Source: Spirochaetota bacterium
GTDB lineage: Bacteria > Spirochaetota > UBA4802 > UBA5550
Direction of reading: 5' to 3'
Assembly: GCA_025457915.1 (NCBI GenBank)
Contig: JALOTL010000013.1
Coordinates: 31,476-95,475 of the forward strand
Length of the DNA: 64,000 bases
A program made the translations under genes and the position numbers. Positions 24,788-34,499 of the stretch are shown piece by piece (the first letter of the stretch is position 1; each line of letters starts with the position of its first letter). Below the pieces are notes generated by a model. That model searched no databases. It saw only the letters and a program-made list of their open reading frames with translations, and was not told the DNA's origin.

Positions 24788-26607
24788 CAGCCCCTTCCGC
24801 TCTTTATTCTGAAGTCGCCCAGCCTCTTTATCAGTCCCTCCGATTCGATCTTGTTGAGAAGCGGAATCACGTATTTGCGGGAAAGCCCCGTCGCGTCCTT
24901 CGCCTCCGGCACGGTCAGTTTGTCCCTTGATTCGAAGAGGGCCATCACGTTTTTTTTCATGCCCTCGTAGGTCTTTTTGTGATAAACGATGTTGCCGTCG
25001 AGGCTTACCAGGAAACCGAGCCTTACGAGCTCCCTGATCTTTTTCTTTATCGGATCATCGGCGAGCCTGTCGATCTCAACGCCGGCCGCTCCCTTTTCAT
25101 ATACGCCATCGAGCAGATCTTTCCTGTCCGCGGAAAGGTCGTCCTCCGAAATATTTTTCGATGAAAAATATTTACCGTCCTTTTCTATCCATGAATCGCC
25201 TGCCAGCTCGACGAGAATCCTGCACAGGTCAACATCTATGCCGGCCGAATCGGAGAGCTCCCTGATGTTGAGGCCGGAGCCCTTCTCCACCATCGCCGTG
25301 AGCGACTCGACCTTCGCGGACATGAATCCGGGCGAGAGAACGTAATCCCCGGCCGGCTTTATCGCTCCGGCATCAGAAAGCTCCGCGAGCGTTTTTTCAA
25401 TCCACTTCCTGGCGTAAGGAAGACCGGCCTCTAGACGGTCCCTGGATATCCACCCCGAGGAAATCACGATGAAGGACAGGATGCCCCTGGGGGAAAAATC
25501 CCGCAGACCGGCAAGCTCGGCCATGAAAACGCTCCTTGACGCCCTGCCGGCGGCCCCGGTTTTCAATACCGTGCCGCCGCCGAGAATCCTGAAACCCCCG
25601 GGGGCGGTGATGACGAACTTCTCGCCCGGGAAAAGGTGACACGGTCCGTCCAGCCTGATCCTGGCATTGACCGAGCGCCCGTTTATTTCACCGGTGAATA
25701 TCAGCTTGCCTTTCAGGTCCGAGGTCCCGGCCAGGACCTCGATGCCGCTGTTGTTCCTCGTCCCCCTCCCCTCGTCGAAAAGTTCGATACGGGCATAGAA
25801 TTCACGCGTTTCTGTGAAAAAATTTCTGCCGCAGATGATGTGCCCCCGCCGCAATTCCTCCGCGGACACGCCCGACAGGTTGAGGGCGGTCCTCTGGGCC
25901 GGCCCTCCCTCGCCAAGCACGGCGCCGTGGCTCTCTATTCTCTTGATCCTGGCGCCCTTTTTAAGCGGCAGCACCGTCACGTCCTCGTCCCGTTTGAACG
26001 CGCCGTTCTTCAGGGTCCCGGTGACGACGGTACCGTATCCCTTCGACGCGAAAACCCTGTCCACGAACAGATAGGGCTTGCCCGAATCCTGGGCCTTCTG
26101 GAGTTTTTTAAGATTTTTCAGGATGAGCGCCTTCAGTTCGGCGATTCCGCTGCCGGTCTTCGAAGAGACCCTGCACATTTCCGACCCCTCGTACGGGGTC
26201 CCCTTCAGCCTTTCGGTTATCTCGGCTTCAACCATTTCTATCGTCTCATCGTCGGCGATGTCGGTCTTGTTCAGCACGACGATCAGCCTCTCCACCCCTA
26301 TGGCGGCAAGGACCCTGAAATGGTCCTCCGTCTGAGGCATCCACCCGTCGTCGACCGCCACGACCAGGAGCCCGACGTCGATTCCCCATGCGCCGGCCAC
26401 CATGTTCCGGATGAACCTCTCGTGGCCGGGCACGTCAATGATTCCCACCATGCCGAAACCGGCATAATCAATGCCCGCGAACCCGATATCGATCGTCATC
26501 CCACGCGCCTTCTCCTCGGGGAGCCTGTCGCAGTCCGTTCCGGTCAGGGCCATGATCAGGGACGTCTTGCCGTGGTCTATGTGCCCGGATGTTCCGATTA
26601 TGTACAT
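24787..26607 (-). CDS. selB: Selenocysteine-specific elongation factor SelB
   Basis: Delivers Sec-tRNA to UGA codons marked by a SECIS hairpin. The GTPase domain starts [12 protein letters not shown] (G1 near residues 8-16) with DVPGHE (G3) and NKTD (G4). EF-Tu-like domains 2 and 3 follow, and the last 250 residues form winged-helix domains that bind the SECIS RNA (ending [19 protein letters not shown]). The 606-residue length is normal. It begins 5 nt after selA, with a gtaggga ribosome binding site. Confidence 0.96.
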   Translation of the reverse strand: MYIIGTSGHIDHGKTSLIMALTGTDCDRLPEEKARGMTIDIGFAGIDYAGFGMVGIIDVPGHERFIRNMVAGAWGIDVGLLVVAVDDGWMPQTEDHFRVLAAIGVERLIVVLNKTDIADDETIEMVEAEITERLKGTPYEGSEMCRVSSKTGSGIAELKALILKNLKKLQKAQDSGKPYLFVDRVFASKGYGTVVTGTLKNGAFKRDEDVTVLPLKKGARIKRIESHGAVLGEGGPAQRTALNLSGVSAEELRRGHIICGRNFFTETREFYARIELFDEGRGTRNNSGIEVLAGTSDLKGKLIFTGEINGRSVNARIRLDGPCHLFPGEKFVITAPGGFRILGGGTVLKTGAAGRASRSVFMAELAGLRDFSPRGILSFIVISSGWISRDRLEAGLPYARKWIEKTLAELSDAGAIKPAGDYVLSPGFMSAKVESLTAMVEKGSGLNIRELSDSAGIDVDLCRILVELAGDSWIEKDGKYFSSKNISEDDLSADRKDLLDGVYEKGAAGVEIDRLADDPIKKKIRELVRLGFLVSLDGNIVYHKKTYEGMKKNVMALFESRDKLTVPEAKDATGLSRKYVIPLLNKIESEGLIKRLGDFRIKSGRG

Positions 26608-26612
26608 TTTCC

Positions 26613-27980
26613 CTACACCTTTTCGGAGGCCAGCTTTTCGATCGCGGATGCCAGGACGGGAACGTCCTCGTCCAGAACGGTGGAAAAATCCAGCAGGAAG
26701 CGGCCGTCGCTGATGATTCCGATGACGGGGGTCTCGAGCCTTGAAAAATATTTATATACGGCGTCGGCCGAAAATCCGGGTACCGATACGGCCACGCCGG
26801 AGCTTTCCATTTCCGCTCCGGGCATCGACCCGCCGCCGAACGCGCACATGGTTTTTGTTTTCTTCAAAAAACTCCTGCCGGCCTGGTTCCTGACGCTCCT
26901 GACGAGCCTCGAAATCCTTCTGTCCGCGGCCTTCCTGCCGCCCAGGATTATGCCCCAGAGAGGGATTTCATCGAGCAGCCCGTTCTGATAGCAGACCAGG
27001 ATTTCCTGCAGGATGAAATAAGTCATCTTGTCCGGCCTTATCATCCTCATGATCGGATTCTTCCTCATGGCCGCGATAAAGGCCGCGTTCCCGGCAATGA
27101 TCCCGGCCTGGCACCCTCCGAGCAGCTTGTCCCCGCTGAAGCAGATGAGGTCCGGTCCCCTTGAGAGCTCCCTTGCAACGGTCGCCTCGAAGGACGGCGG
27201 AACGCCCCCTCCGCCGTAAAGGTTCCCGCTTCCCAGGTCCCTTACGAGCATGACCCTCTGCGTCTTCAGCGACGCCAGATCGTCAAGCGTCGGCGAAGAA
27301 GTAAAGCCCTCGATTTTATAATTGGAAGAGTGGGCGGAAAAAATCATGGCCGTATTTTCGTTGATGGCCCCGCGGTAGTCCTCGATCGTGGTGATGTTGG
27401 TCGTGCCGACCTCCACCAGCGAAACCTCGGCCTGGCTCATGATGTCGGGGATCCTGAAGCCGCCGCCGATCTGCATCATCTCGCCCCGGGAAACCACCAC
27501 CTCGCGCCCCCTGGCGAACTCGCTCAGGACCAGAAACACGGCCGCGGCATTGTTGTTCACGAAGAGGGCGTCATCAGCCCCGCAAACCCCGGCCGCCAGC
27601 TCCTCCGCAAACCCTCCCCTCGAGCCCCTCCCGCCCGATGAGACTTCGATCTCCAGGTTGCAGTAACCCGACAGGACGCCCTGCATTTTTTTCAATATCC
27701 CCTGCGGCAGGGGCGACCTCCCCAGGTTGGTGTGTATGATGATCCCGGTGCCGTTGACGACCCTCTGCAGTCTGCGCAGCCCCTTCTCCCTGCAGGACTC
27801 TTTTATGGAAGGAATCAGGCCGTCCGTTTCGGATGAAGCGGTCCTCCTGTATTCCTCCACGGCGCTTCTTATTATCCCAAGCACCGTCCCCCGCCCGAGG
27901 TCCTTTATGTATCCCGCAAGCTCGGCGGATTGAAGCAGTTTCTCGACCTGCGGTATGTTTCTCAGCCTGTCGTTTTCCAT
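26613..27980 (-). CDS. selA: L-seryl-tRNA(Sec) selenium transferase
   Basis: PLP enzyme converting Ser-tRNA(Sec) to Sec-tRNA(Sec). The PLP lysine is K285 in FSGDKLLGG. The N-terminal domain starts IPQVEKLL, and [17 protein letters not shown] near residues 75-91 is the family signature. I place the start at ATG 27980 (455 residues, family-normal); a longer reading frame up to 28127 is an artefact because it runs through the tRNA-Sec gene. No strong ribosome binding site precedes this ATG. The gene lies 19 nt downstream of selC. Confidence 0.95.
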   Translation of the reverse strand: MENDRLRNIPQVEKLLQSAELAGYIKDLGRGTVLGIIRSAVEEYRRTASSETDGLIPSIKESCREKGLRRLQRVVNGTGIIIHTNLGRSPLPQGILKKMQGVLSGYCNLEIEVSSGGRGSRGGFAEELAAGVCGADDALFVNNNAAAVFLVLSEFARGREVVVSRGEMMQIGGGFRIPDIMSQAEVSLVEVGTTNITTIEDYRGAINENTAMIFSAHSSNYKIEGFTSSPTLDDLASLKTQRVMLVRDLGSGNLYGGGGVPPSFEATVARELSRGPDLICFSGDKLLGGCQAGIIAGNAAFIAAMRKNPIMRMIRPDKMTYFILQEILVCYQNGLLDEIPLWGIILGGRKAADRRISRLVRSVRNQAGRSFLKKTKTMCAFGGGSMPGAEMESSGVAVSVPGFSADAVYKYFSRLETPVIGIISDGRFLLDFSTVLDEDVPVLASAIEKLASEKV

Positions 27981-27999
27981 GATCGGGTCCGTTTTTTTT

Positions 28000-28089
28000 C
28001 GGAAGGGGCAGGAATCGAACCTGCCGCAGCAATAAATTGCAGCCAACGGTTTTGAAGACCGCGGAGACCACCAGATCCCATCCTCTTCC
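28000..28089 (-). tRNA. selC: tRNA-Sec (anticodon TCA)
   Basis: A 90-nt tRNA with anticodon TCA at 28055-28053 in the loop CTTCAAA. Selenocysteine-specific traits are present: a long 6-bp D stem with a 4-nt loop (GGGATC / GGTCTC with wobbles), a long variable arm built on GCAAT/ATTGC, a TTCGATT T loop and discriminator G at 28000. CCA is not encoded. The acceptor GGAAGAGG pairs with CCCCTTCC except for an A-C mismatch at position 6, and acceptor plus T stem total about 12 pairs, one fewer than in E. coli. It is transcribed toward selA and probably with it. Confidence 0.92.
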
Positions 28090-28213
28090 AATGACTTAAT
28101 AAACATCGATCCGGGGCCGCGTGTCAATAATATTTACGGGCCCCTCCCTTTTTTTGCAACCGTATCCGACAGCGTCCGGTCTTAATAAATAAACGGGAGA
28201 TAATGCGGAAATT

Positions 28214-29953
28214 ATGAAGAAAAAAATATTGATGGTATATCCTGAAATTCCCACGACCTACTGGAGCTTCAGGCATGCCATGCCCTTTGCAGGCAAGAAG
28301 GCGCTCATGCCCCCTCTGGGCCTCATAACAGTGGCCGCCATGATTCCGGCGCATTATGAAATCAGGCTGGTGGACATGAACATCTCGCGTCTGGATGAAC
28401 GCGACGTCCTGTGGTCCGACATAGTTTTCATCTCGGCCATGATCGTCCAGAAGGACTCCTTTGCAAGGGTCGTGGAAACATGCAACAGACTCGGGAGGCC
28501 CGTCGCCGCAGGCGGACCGTATCCGACTACGTCTCATGACGAGATCCGGGGCGTCGACCATTTCATTCTCAACGAGGGCGAAGTGACCCTGCCGAAGTTC
28601 ATTGCCGACTACCAGGCGGGAAGGCCCGCGGGGATTTACACTGACGAAACCAAGCCGGACATTACGAAAACGCCGGTCCCGAGGTTCGATCTCCTCGAAA
28701 TCGACGCGTACGGATCCATGGCGCTCCAGTCGTCCAGGGGCTGCCCGTACAACTGCGAGTTCTGCGATATCATAGAGATGTTCGGCAGGACGCCGAGGTA
28801 TAAAAAACCGGAACAGCTGACCGCGGAAATGGAGGCCCTGAAGGGCGCAGGATACACCGGTCCGCTCTTCATCGTGGACGACAACTTCATAGGCAACAGG
28901 AAAAAAGTGAAGGAAATCCTCGCCCGGATCATCGTCTGGCAGGAGGAGAACGGCCGCCCGTTTTCCCTTTACACGGAGGCCAGCATCAACCTCGCGCAGG
29001 ATGGCGTGCTGATGGACATGATGGTCGAGGCCGGGTTCAACATGGTTTTCATAGGGATCGAAACGCCGGACACGGAAACGCTCGAGATGACCAACAAGCA
29101 GCACAACGTGAGGACCGACATCATGGAGAGCGTCGGGAAAATCCAGAGAAAGGGGATAGAGGTCCTCGCGGGATTCATACTGGGTTTCGACAACGAGCCG
29201 GAAAACATATTCGACCTGCAGCTGGAATTCATCCGGAAGTCCGGCATACCCCTTGCCATGATCGGGCTCATGATGGCGCTTCCAAACACCCAGCTCCACA
29301 GGAGACTGCAAAGGGAGGGACGGCTGAGGGGCGGGACGCACGGCAATAATACCCACGAGTTCGAGCTGAACTTCATACCGACCATGCCGGTGGAAAAACT
29401 GGTCGCCGGCTACAAGCGCGTCATATCTGAGATCTACAGGCCCTCGAGGTATTTCGACAGGTGCTTCACTCTCATAAAAAGGCTCCCGAAGAAAAAACTG
29501 GCCGGAAGGCCCGTAACCAGGGGAGACATCAAGGCCCTGTTTATGTCCCTCGCGAAGCAGTCATTCACGCGTTACGGCCACAGGTACCTGGCGTTCATAA
29601 TCAAGACCCTTCTTTTTAATCCCTGGAACATGGCGGCCGCCTTCAACCTGTCCATAAAGGGGTATCATTTCTTCAAGATAACCGGCGATATAATAAGGGC
29701 GAATGAATTCAAGGAATACATTGACAGGAGCTGCAGGCTTCTCGAGACCGGGATCGAATCACTCGTCAGGGACGGCGCCGCGGCCGGGGAATCATCCCTT
29801 GCCGGGACCGGCAGCAGAATAAAGGAAAACATCGCCGCCACGTACGGCAGGCTCGACAGGGAGGTGCAGGCCCTTGTTGCCGGGAAGATGGATGAATTTT
29901 ACGCGAGATGCGACGCCACGAAATCCGGACCCTCCCAGGGGGTCATTGAATAA
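28214..29953 (+). CDS. B12-binding radical SAM protein with DUF4070-like C-terminus
   Basis: A 579-residue protein. An N-terminal cobalamin-binding Rossmann domain (about 1-140) is followed by the radical SAM core with C-x3-C-x2-C in RGCPYNCEFCDI (about 175-186) and the DUF4070-type C-terminal region. Family members are methyltransferases or ring-forming enzymes; the hopanoid C-3 methylase HpnR belongs to this group and shares the CDIIEMFGR segment style. No hopanoid or other substrate genes are adjacent. A gggaga site lies upstream. It is divergent from selC-selA and appears to be a single-gene unit. Confidence 0.87.
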   Translation: MKKKILMVYPEIPTTYWSFRHAMPFAGKKALMPPLGLITVAAMIPAHYEIRLVDMNISRLDERDVLWSDIVFISAMIVQKDSFARVVETCNRLGRPVAAGGPYPTTSHDEIRGVDHFILNEGEVTLPKFIADYQAGRPAGIYTDETKPDITKTPVPRFDLLEIDAYGSMALQSSRGCPYNCEFCDIIEMFGRTPRYKKPEQLTAEMEALKGAGYTGPLFIVDDNFIGNRKKVKEILARIIVWQEENGRPFSLYTEASINLAQDGVLMDMMVEAGFNMVFIGIETPDTETLEMTNKQHNVRTDIMESVGKIQRKGIEVLAGFILGFDNEPENIFDLQLEFIRKSGIPLAMIGLMMALPNTQLHRRLQREGRLRGGTHGNNTHEFELNFIPTMPVEKLVAGYKRVISEIYRPSRYFDRCFTLIKRLPKKKLAGRPVTRGDIKALFMSLAKQSFTRYGHRYLAFIIKTLLFNPWNMAAAFNLSIKGYHFFKITGDIIRANEFKEYIDRSCRLLETGIESLVRDGAAAGESSLAGTGSRIKENIAATYGRLDREVQALVAGKMDEFYARCDATKSGPSQGVIE

Positions 29954-29981
29954 AAAACCCGGCGCGGTCGACAAAAATGGT

Positions 29982-30011
29982 TTGCATTGCCGCGCGGAAC
30001 TGTTATAACAG
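29982..30011 (+). promoter_or_regulatory. Promoter with palindromic -10 region for the ECF sigma operon
   Basis: TTGCAT at 29982-29987 and TATAAC at 30004-30009 are 16 bp apart. The -10 box lies in a perfect 12-bp palindrome, CTGTTATAACAG (30000-30011), which could be an operator. A near-perfect ribosome binding site (aaggaggt) and start codon follow at 30042. Confidence 0.5.
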
Positions 30012-30041
30012 CTATATTCATGCAGGAATAAAGGAGGTACC

Positions 30042-30395
30042 ATGCCCTCTGAAGCGGCGCAAGTGATAATATCGATAATACCGATAGTGGGGATCGTAAT
30101 GGGATGCGTTGTGATATTCTTTTACATGTTGTGGAACTACAGGCACAAGATGCTCCTGATCGAAAGGAATCTTTTCACAAAAACCGAATTCGATCTTGAT
30201 TCCTTCAGCCTCTTTGCCGGTCTGCTGCTATTTTGCGTCGGCGCCGGGCTCACGCTTTTTTTCCTTGTAAAAGAAGGGGTAAGCTACGGGCTTCTGGGGG
30301 GGTTGATGCCGCTTTTTATCGGTACGGGCATGATCATTTTTTTTATTATAAGGATGAAGACTGGCAATTATGACAGGCGGGGCCGCTCCGGATGA
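30042..30395 (+). CDS. Small membrane protein, DUF6249-like
   Basis: A 117-residue protein with three membrane helices (about 8-29, 56-75 and 82-104) separated by a short charged loop. This is the layout of small membrane proteins often found beside ECF sigma factor genes. The ribosome binding site is aaggaggt, 3 nt before ATG. Its 3' end overlaps the sigma factor gene by 26 nt, so expression is coupled. Function unknown; a sensor or accessory part of the sigma/anti-sigma unit is likely. Confidence 0.75.
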   Translation: MPSEAAQVIISIIPIVGIVMGCVVIFFYMLWNYRHKMLLIERNLFTKTEFDLDSFSLFAGLLLFCVGAGLTLFFLVKEGVSYGLLGGLMPLFIGTGMIIFFIIRMKTGNYDRRGRSG

Positions 30396-30930
30396 AAAAA
30401 TAATCCGGGAGGTGCTCAGGGGAGATATTGAGGGCTACAGGATAATCGTTGACCGCTACAGGAAAAAAATATTCAGCCTTGGAATGCGGTTCTTTAAAAA
30501 CAGCGAGGAGGCCAACGATTTTGCCCAGGAAGTCTTCCTGAAGGCATACGGAAACCTCGGATCGTACAAGTCGCTTGCCCCGTTCAGGTTCTGGCTGGCG
30601 CGGCTTGCCTACAACCTGGGCATCGACAGGATAGGCTCACTCGACGGGGAGTGCGTCATAAACGATTCGATACCCAGTTCCAGTGACGGGCCCGAAGAGA
30701 AACACGCAAAGAACGAACTGAGGGACGCCGTATGCGGGGCGATGGACAGGCTCCCGGAAAAATACAGGGTATGCATAGACCTTTATTTCTACATGGGGCT
30801 TGCGTACTCGGAGATCAGCGAAATTACCGGAATGCCGGTAAACACAATCAAGTCAAACGTACTCAGGGCCAAGGTCAAGCTCAGGGACATGCTCAGGGGA
30901 ACGATCGCGGAGGATTATGAAGAACTGTGA
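30370..30930 (+). CDS. ECF-type RNA polymerase sigma factor
   Basis: A 186-residue sigma-70-family factor with region 2 (about 15-85; FAQEVFLKAYGNL and FRFWLARLAYNLGID are the core-binding and -10 recognition segments) and region 4 (about 120-175; LPEKYRVCIDLYFYMGLAYSEI, then the HTH MPVNTIKSNVLRAK). There is no region 1.1 or 3, as in extracytoplasmic-function factors. It overlaps the membrane-protein gene before it and the anti-sigma gene after it (14 nt). Confidence 0.94.
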   Translation: MTGGAAPDEKIIREVLRGDIEGYRIIVDRYRKKIFSLGMRFFKNSEEANDFAQEVFLKAYGNLGSYKSLAPFRFWLARLAYNLGIDRIGSLDGECVINDSIPSSSDGPEEKHAKNELRDAVCGAMDRLPEKYRVCIDLYFYMGLAYSEISEITGMPVNTIKSNVLRAKVKLRDMLRGTIAEDYEEL

Positions 30931-31384
30931 AAAAATAATGGGAATATTTCTCGAACTCGACAACGGCGAAGCTCTGCCGCCCCGTGCGGTCATCCACAGG
31001 ATGTTCTGCGGCAGGTGCAGGACTGAAATGAGGCGTTTAAAGGACTCAATCAGCGACATCAGGGCAGGCTCTCCTTTCGAGCCCGCCGATGACATTACCG
31101 AGACCGTAATGACCGGCCTGATGCAATCAGGAGCCTCACATGGAAAAAGAGTTTCCAACCTGAACTGGCTCGGCGCGGGGCTAATCATGCTGGGCGGCGT
31201 ATTCATTCTTTCATTCAGCGAATCCTTCAAATGGCTCAGCGCGTTCTACGGAAAACATATCGAGATTCCGGTCAGCATAGTATTGAGCCTGATACTGTGC
31301 ATTTACGCCGTCATCTTCATCGGCACTCACCTGGATTTCATCAAGGAACGCATCAACCTCCCCTTTTTGAAAATAAACAGGTAG
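30917..31384 (+). CDS. Membrane-bound ZAS-type anti-sigma factor
   Basis: A 155-residue protein. The N-terminal cytoplasmic part carries H-x3-C-x2-C (HRMFCGRC, about residues 27-34), the zinc-associated anti-sigma (ZAS) motif. Two membrane helices follow (about 80-100 and 118-138), ending in a short cytoplasmic or periplasmic tail. It overlaps the ECF sigma gene and most likely holds that factor at the membrane until a signal. The fused short length leaves little periplasmic sensor, so sensing may be by the small membrane protein encoded first in the operon. Confidence 0.8.
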   Translation: MKNCEKIMGIFLELDNGEALPPRAVIHRMFCGRCRTEMRRLKDSISDIRAGSPFEPADDITETVMTGLMQSGASHGKRVSNLNWLGAGLIMLGGVFILSFSESFKWLSAFYGKHIEIPVSIVLSLILCIYAVIFIGTHLDFIKERINLPFLKINR

Positions 31385-31437
31385 GGGCCAGAAACCTTTT
31401 CATACAAAAAAATATTTTTCCAGCCGAAAAAGATTAT

Positions 31438-31467
31438 TTGACATTTTTGGGCGATCTTTATTATCAT
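31438..31467 (+). promoter_or_regulatory. Sigma-70-type promoter before the lipoprotein gene
   Basis: TTGACA at 31438-31443 is a perfect -35 box and TATCAT at 31462-31467 matches five of six -10 positions, with an 18-bp spacer. The lipoprotein gene starts at 31555 behind an aggaga ribosome binding site. Confidence 0.55.
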
Positions 31468-31554
31468 TATCGCCAGCCCGCAGCTGCGGGCGCCAACGCT
31501 GAAATGTTTCAGGGCGGCAGCCGTCCGCCATATTCGGTTCCTAGGAGATTCTAA

Positions 31555-31986
31555 ATGAAAAAAGTCCTCGCCATTATACTACCGGCAGTTCTGTTGCTCG
31601 CCTCCTGCGGGTTTTTCAGGTCTACAATAACCATCAACGACGCGCTCGCAGAAAAGGTAAAAATCGACGCATCCAAAAATCCGGCCCAGCAGTACGTCAT
31701 CAAAGAGGACCTGAGCGATAAAAACATAAAGCTTAACGACGTGCTCGTAAAGCAGGTAACCCCCTCAACCAACATCGATTATGATTTTTGCATAATAACC
31801 GACGTTACGACCGAAAAAGGCCTGGTGGAGTGCTACATATACACCAGAAACGTAAACAAGGTATCCAAGCTTGATGTAGGAAAAACCAGGATAGACGTCA
31901 TCGGTGAATTCGGAAGATTCTTCACCCTTCTCGATGAATACTATACCAAGATCGAGATCGTTGAAGCCAAGATCATCATAAAATAA
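31555..31986 (+). CDS. Small lipoprotein, function unknown
   Basis: A 143-residue lipoprotein with a lipobox LLASC (Cys near residue 18). The mature domain alternates strands and helices with no known signature; it holds one more cysteine pair (FCI and VECY) that may form a disulfide. It follows the sigma operon but has its own strong promoter, and lies upstream of the S45 hydrolase gene. It is not a member of any family I recognise. Confidence 0.75.
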   Translation: MKKVLAIILPAVLLLASCGFFRSTITINDALAEKVKIDASKNPAQQYVIKEDLSDKNIKLNDVLVKQVTPSTNIDYDFCIITDVTTEKGLVECYIYTRNVNKVSKLDVGKTRIDVIGEFGRFFTLLDEYYTKIEIVEAKIIIK

Positions 31987-32112
31987 GCTTGGGACATTTT
32001 TCTTGAAAAACTTAAACGCGCACGTAATAGCCTCACTCAATTAAGGGCGCGTCAAAACGCCGGGAAGGGTCCGGGTTTTTCCGGATGCACCCGGTTTCAC
32101 ACAGCCGGATTT

Positions 32113-34392
32113 ATGCCTAAAAAAATTCTCTTCATACCAGTAAAATATTTCATTCCGGCGGCCCTGGCCGTAACGGCCGGAATCTCCGTCTATATATATT
32201 TTTCCGCCTTTCATGTATCTTACAGCAAAACTCACGAGGCCCGCGTGGAAAACCCCGTCAAGATAAAACGTGGAACATCAGGCATACCGGAAATCTCCGC
32301 GAAAACCCCGGAGGACGCTTACCTTGCCCTTGGATACCTCCACGCCAAGGACAGGTTCAACCTCATGGAATATTTCCGGGCCGCGGCAGGCGCGAGGTCC
32401 GAAAAACTGGTCGGGGAAGAATCGCGCATGATCGACAGGCTGTCCAATGCCGCCGGGTTTTCCAGAAAATCACAGGAACTGGTAAAACTGGTTCATGAAC
32501 CATATCTGTCTTACCTGACATCCTACACAGAGGGAATAAACATTTACAGGGAAAGGTCCGGCAACTGGAAAATTTCGCCGGTGAAATGGACCCCGGCCGA
32601 CGTGATTTCCGTGCTGCTGATGAAGGAATGGGCTTCGGCATTCCTGTCTAACAGGGAGCTGCTCTTCCAGATCCCCGAATCGGACAGGTCGAGGATCATC
32701 GCGGAAATCATTCCCGAGGAGCTCCAGTATCATTACAGGACGGGGGAGGAAAAAAATATTGAAATACTCCGCAACCTTGCCGAAGGGGTCCGTAAAAAAA
32801 TCGGCCGCTACTGCTCCGGACACGCGTTCCTTGTCCCGGCGGAAAAAACAGAAAACGAAAACCCTTTCATGGCGCTCAGTCTTCAAGACGAAATCAGCCT
32901 CTACCCCGCCTGGTATCCGGTTCACATAATAATCGACGGCAAAAAAATCAAGGCGATCACCCAGGCCGGGCTCCCGTTCATTTACCACGGAAGCAGCGAT
33001 GTCTTCACCTACTTCGGGTTCCCGCTCAATCTTGATACGCAGGAATTCTACACGCTGAAAACAAAAAAAACAGGCGACGCCGTCCAGTACCAGACGCCGG
33101 CCGGATGGAAAAATTTCGAGGCGATAAGGAACCCCGTCTACGAAAACGACAAGACGAAACAGGCTATAATCTGGTCCACGGACTACGGCATAGTTCTCAA
33201 TGACGTGGCGGAGGATTCAGACTACAGGAAAAACGTGGTAACGATCAAGTTCCTTCTTCCCGGGGAGGACTACATATCCCGCCTCTTCGATCTTCCTTTC
33301 GCGGAAAGCACTGAGGCCGCGGCCGCGATGCTGAAAAATACGGGCTCGCTTCCAAGGACTTATCTTTTTTTCAGCGACAGGGGCGGCTACAGGGTTTTCT
33401 GCGGCAGGGCCATTAAGCCGGGAAAGGACAGGAATGTATTTAAAACCGCGGAGATCCCCCCCGCAAACAACACGGTCGACCTGTCGGCTTACAGCGCGGC
33501 CGCGAAGTGGCCCGCCATCATCGGCAGCGAGTGCCTGGACGGTCTCCCGGCCGACCTGGCCGAACAGTCCCTGAACCCCGTCGCTTTTGAAAGACTGAAA
33601 GTCATAATGGAAAAAGACAGCAATATAGGATCGGATGACATAAAGGCGATCCTGGGCGACAGGTACTCGGTCTGGGCCGAAAGGTTCCTCCCGTTATTCA
33701 TCGGGATCCTGAAAAACAATCCGATCACGTCAGCCAGGCTGACAAGGATATATCTGCAGGACTGGGACCTCAACATGACCTCCGGGGACGTATCGCCGAC
33801 TATCTTCGAGATGCTCCTGCACAAGTTCATGCTGGAGACGATCGGGGACAACCTGAAGGAAAATGCAAACAATGCCATGGCCAGCTACCATCTCCTGCTC
33901 CCGAGGTTCTACGAGCTCTGCAGGGCAAACGCCTCGGAACTGTTTGACGACATAACAACATACAACACGGAAACAAGGGACAATGTTTTCGACAGGGCTT
34001 TCCTTAAAACCATCAGGCATTACAGCAGGACCATAAGCCCGGTCATGGAAAACTGGAAATGGGGGCTGGTCCACAAAGGGAACTTCAAGATACCGATGAT
34101 TGAAAAAAGCCTGGTGGCAAGTTATTTCAGAAAGACCGAGCAGAAGCCCTTCGACGGCGGGGTGTCTACGCTGTACAACGGGTCGATGGGGCAGGCCCTT
34201 GAGCCTGTAGCGGAGACCTCGCTCTGCTGCTATTTCAGCAGGGACGGCTCGTCCCTCCTCATGAATTACTCTGTTTCAACCGATCCGGGATCCAGGCTCT
34301 ATTACGGAAGGTTCGTTCAGCAGGATTATATCTCATTTGACTCAATCGACGAGGCCTTTTCAACGATGATATTCCCCTTGAAAAACAAGTAA
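32113..34392 (+). CDS. Penicillin acylase (S45) family hydrolase
   Basis: A 759-residue Ntn-hydrolase of the S45 family, which self-cleaves and hydrolyses amide bonds (beta-lactams, acyl-homoserine lactones or other acyl-amides). Residues 10-30 form a signal anchor. The alpha-chain region has AYLALGYLHAKDRFNLMEYFRAAAGARSE... (split by eye), a strongly conserved family block near residue 75. The likely beta-chain N-terminus is the Ser in CSGHAFLVP near residue 237, where the family has a Ser-Asn start, so this Ser/Gly variant needs a check. The natural substrate is unknown. Confidence 0.85.
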   Translation: MPKKILFIPVKYFIPAALAVTAGISVYIYFSAFHVSYSKTHEARVENPVKIKRGTSGIPEISAKTPEDAYLALGYLHAKDRFNLMEYFRAAAGARSEKLVGEESRMIDRLSNAAGFSRKSQELVKLVHEPYLSYLTSYTEGINIYRERSGNWKISPVKWTPADVISVLLMKEWASAFLSNRELLFQIPESDRSRIIAEIIPEELQYHYRTGEEKNIEILRNLAEGVRKKIGRYCSGHAFLVPAEKTENENPFMALSLQDEISLYPAWYPVHIIIDGKKIKAITQAGLPFIYHGSSDVFTYFGFPLNLDTQEFYTLKTKKTGDAVQYQTPAGWKNFEAIRNPVYENDKTKQAIIWSTDYGIVLNDVAEDSDYRKNVVTIKFLLPGEDYISRLFDLPFAESTEAAAAMLKNTGSLPRTYLFFSDRGGYRVFCGRAIKPGKDRNVFKTAEIPPANNTVDLSAYSAAAKWPAIIGSECLDGLPADLAEQSLNPVAFERLKVIMEKDSNIGSDDIKAILGDRYSVWAERFLPLFIGILKNNPITSARLTRIYLQDWDLNMTSGDVSPTIFEMLLHKFMLETIGDNLKENANNAMASYHLLLPRFYELCRANASELFDDITTYNTETRDNVFDRAFLKTIRHYSRTISPVMENWKWGLVHKGNFKIPMIEKSLVASYFRKTEQKPFDGGVSTLYNGSMGQALEPVAETSLCCYFSRDGSSLLMNYSVSTDPGSRLYYGRFVQQDYISFDSIDEAFSTMIFPLKNK

Positions 34393-34499
34393 TCCTGTCC
34401 CGGCGTCGCAGACCGGACGCACGGCCAAAATTTCATTGACAGGATTGCCTTACTCGACAAAAATCATATAACCGTCATAGTCAAACGAGAGGTTGCGCC

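Noticed and set aside
26613..28127. Longer selA reading frame with 49 extra N-terminal codons
   Set aside because: The extension runs through the tRNA-Sec gene; the family-normal start is ATG 27980.
28124..29356. 410-codon minus-strand frame
   Set aside because: Shadow of the B12 radical SAM gene on the other strand; composition typical of antisense translation.
34436..34472. Promoter before paaK (TTGACA)
   Set aside because: No acceptable -10 box at 16-18 bp spacing; nearest TA-rich stretch is too far.
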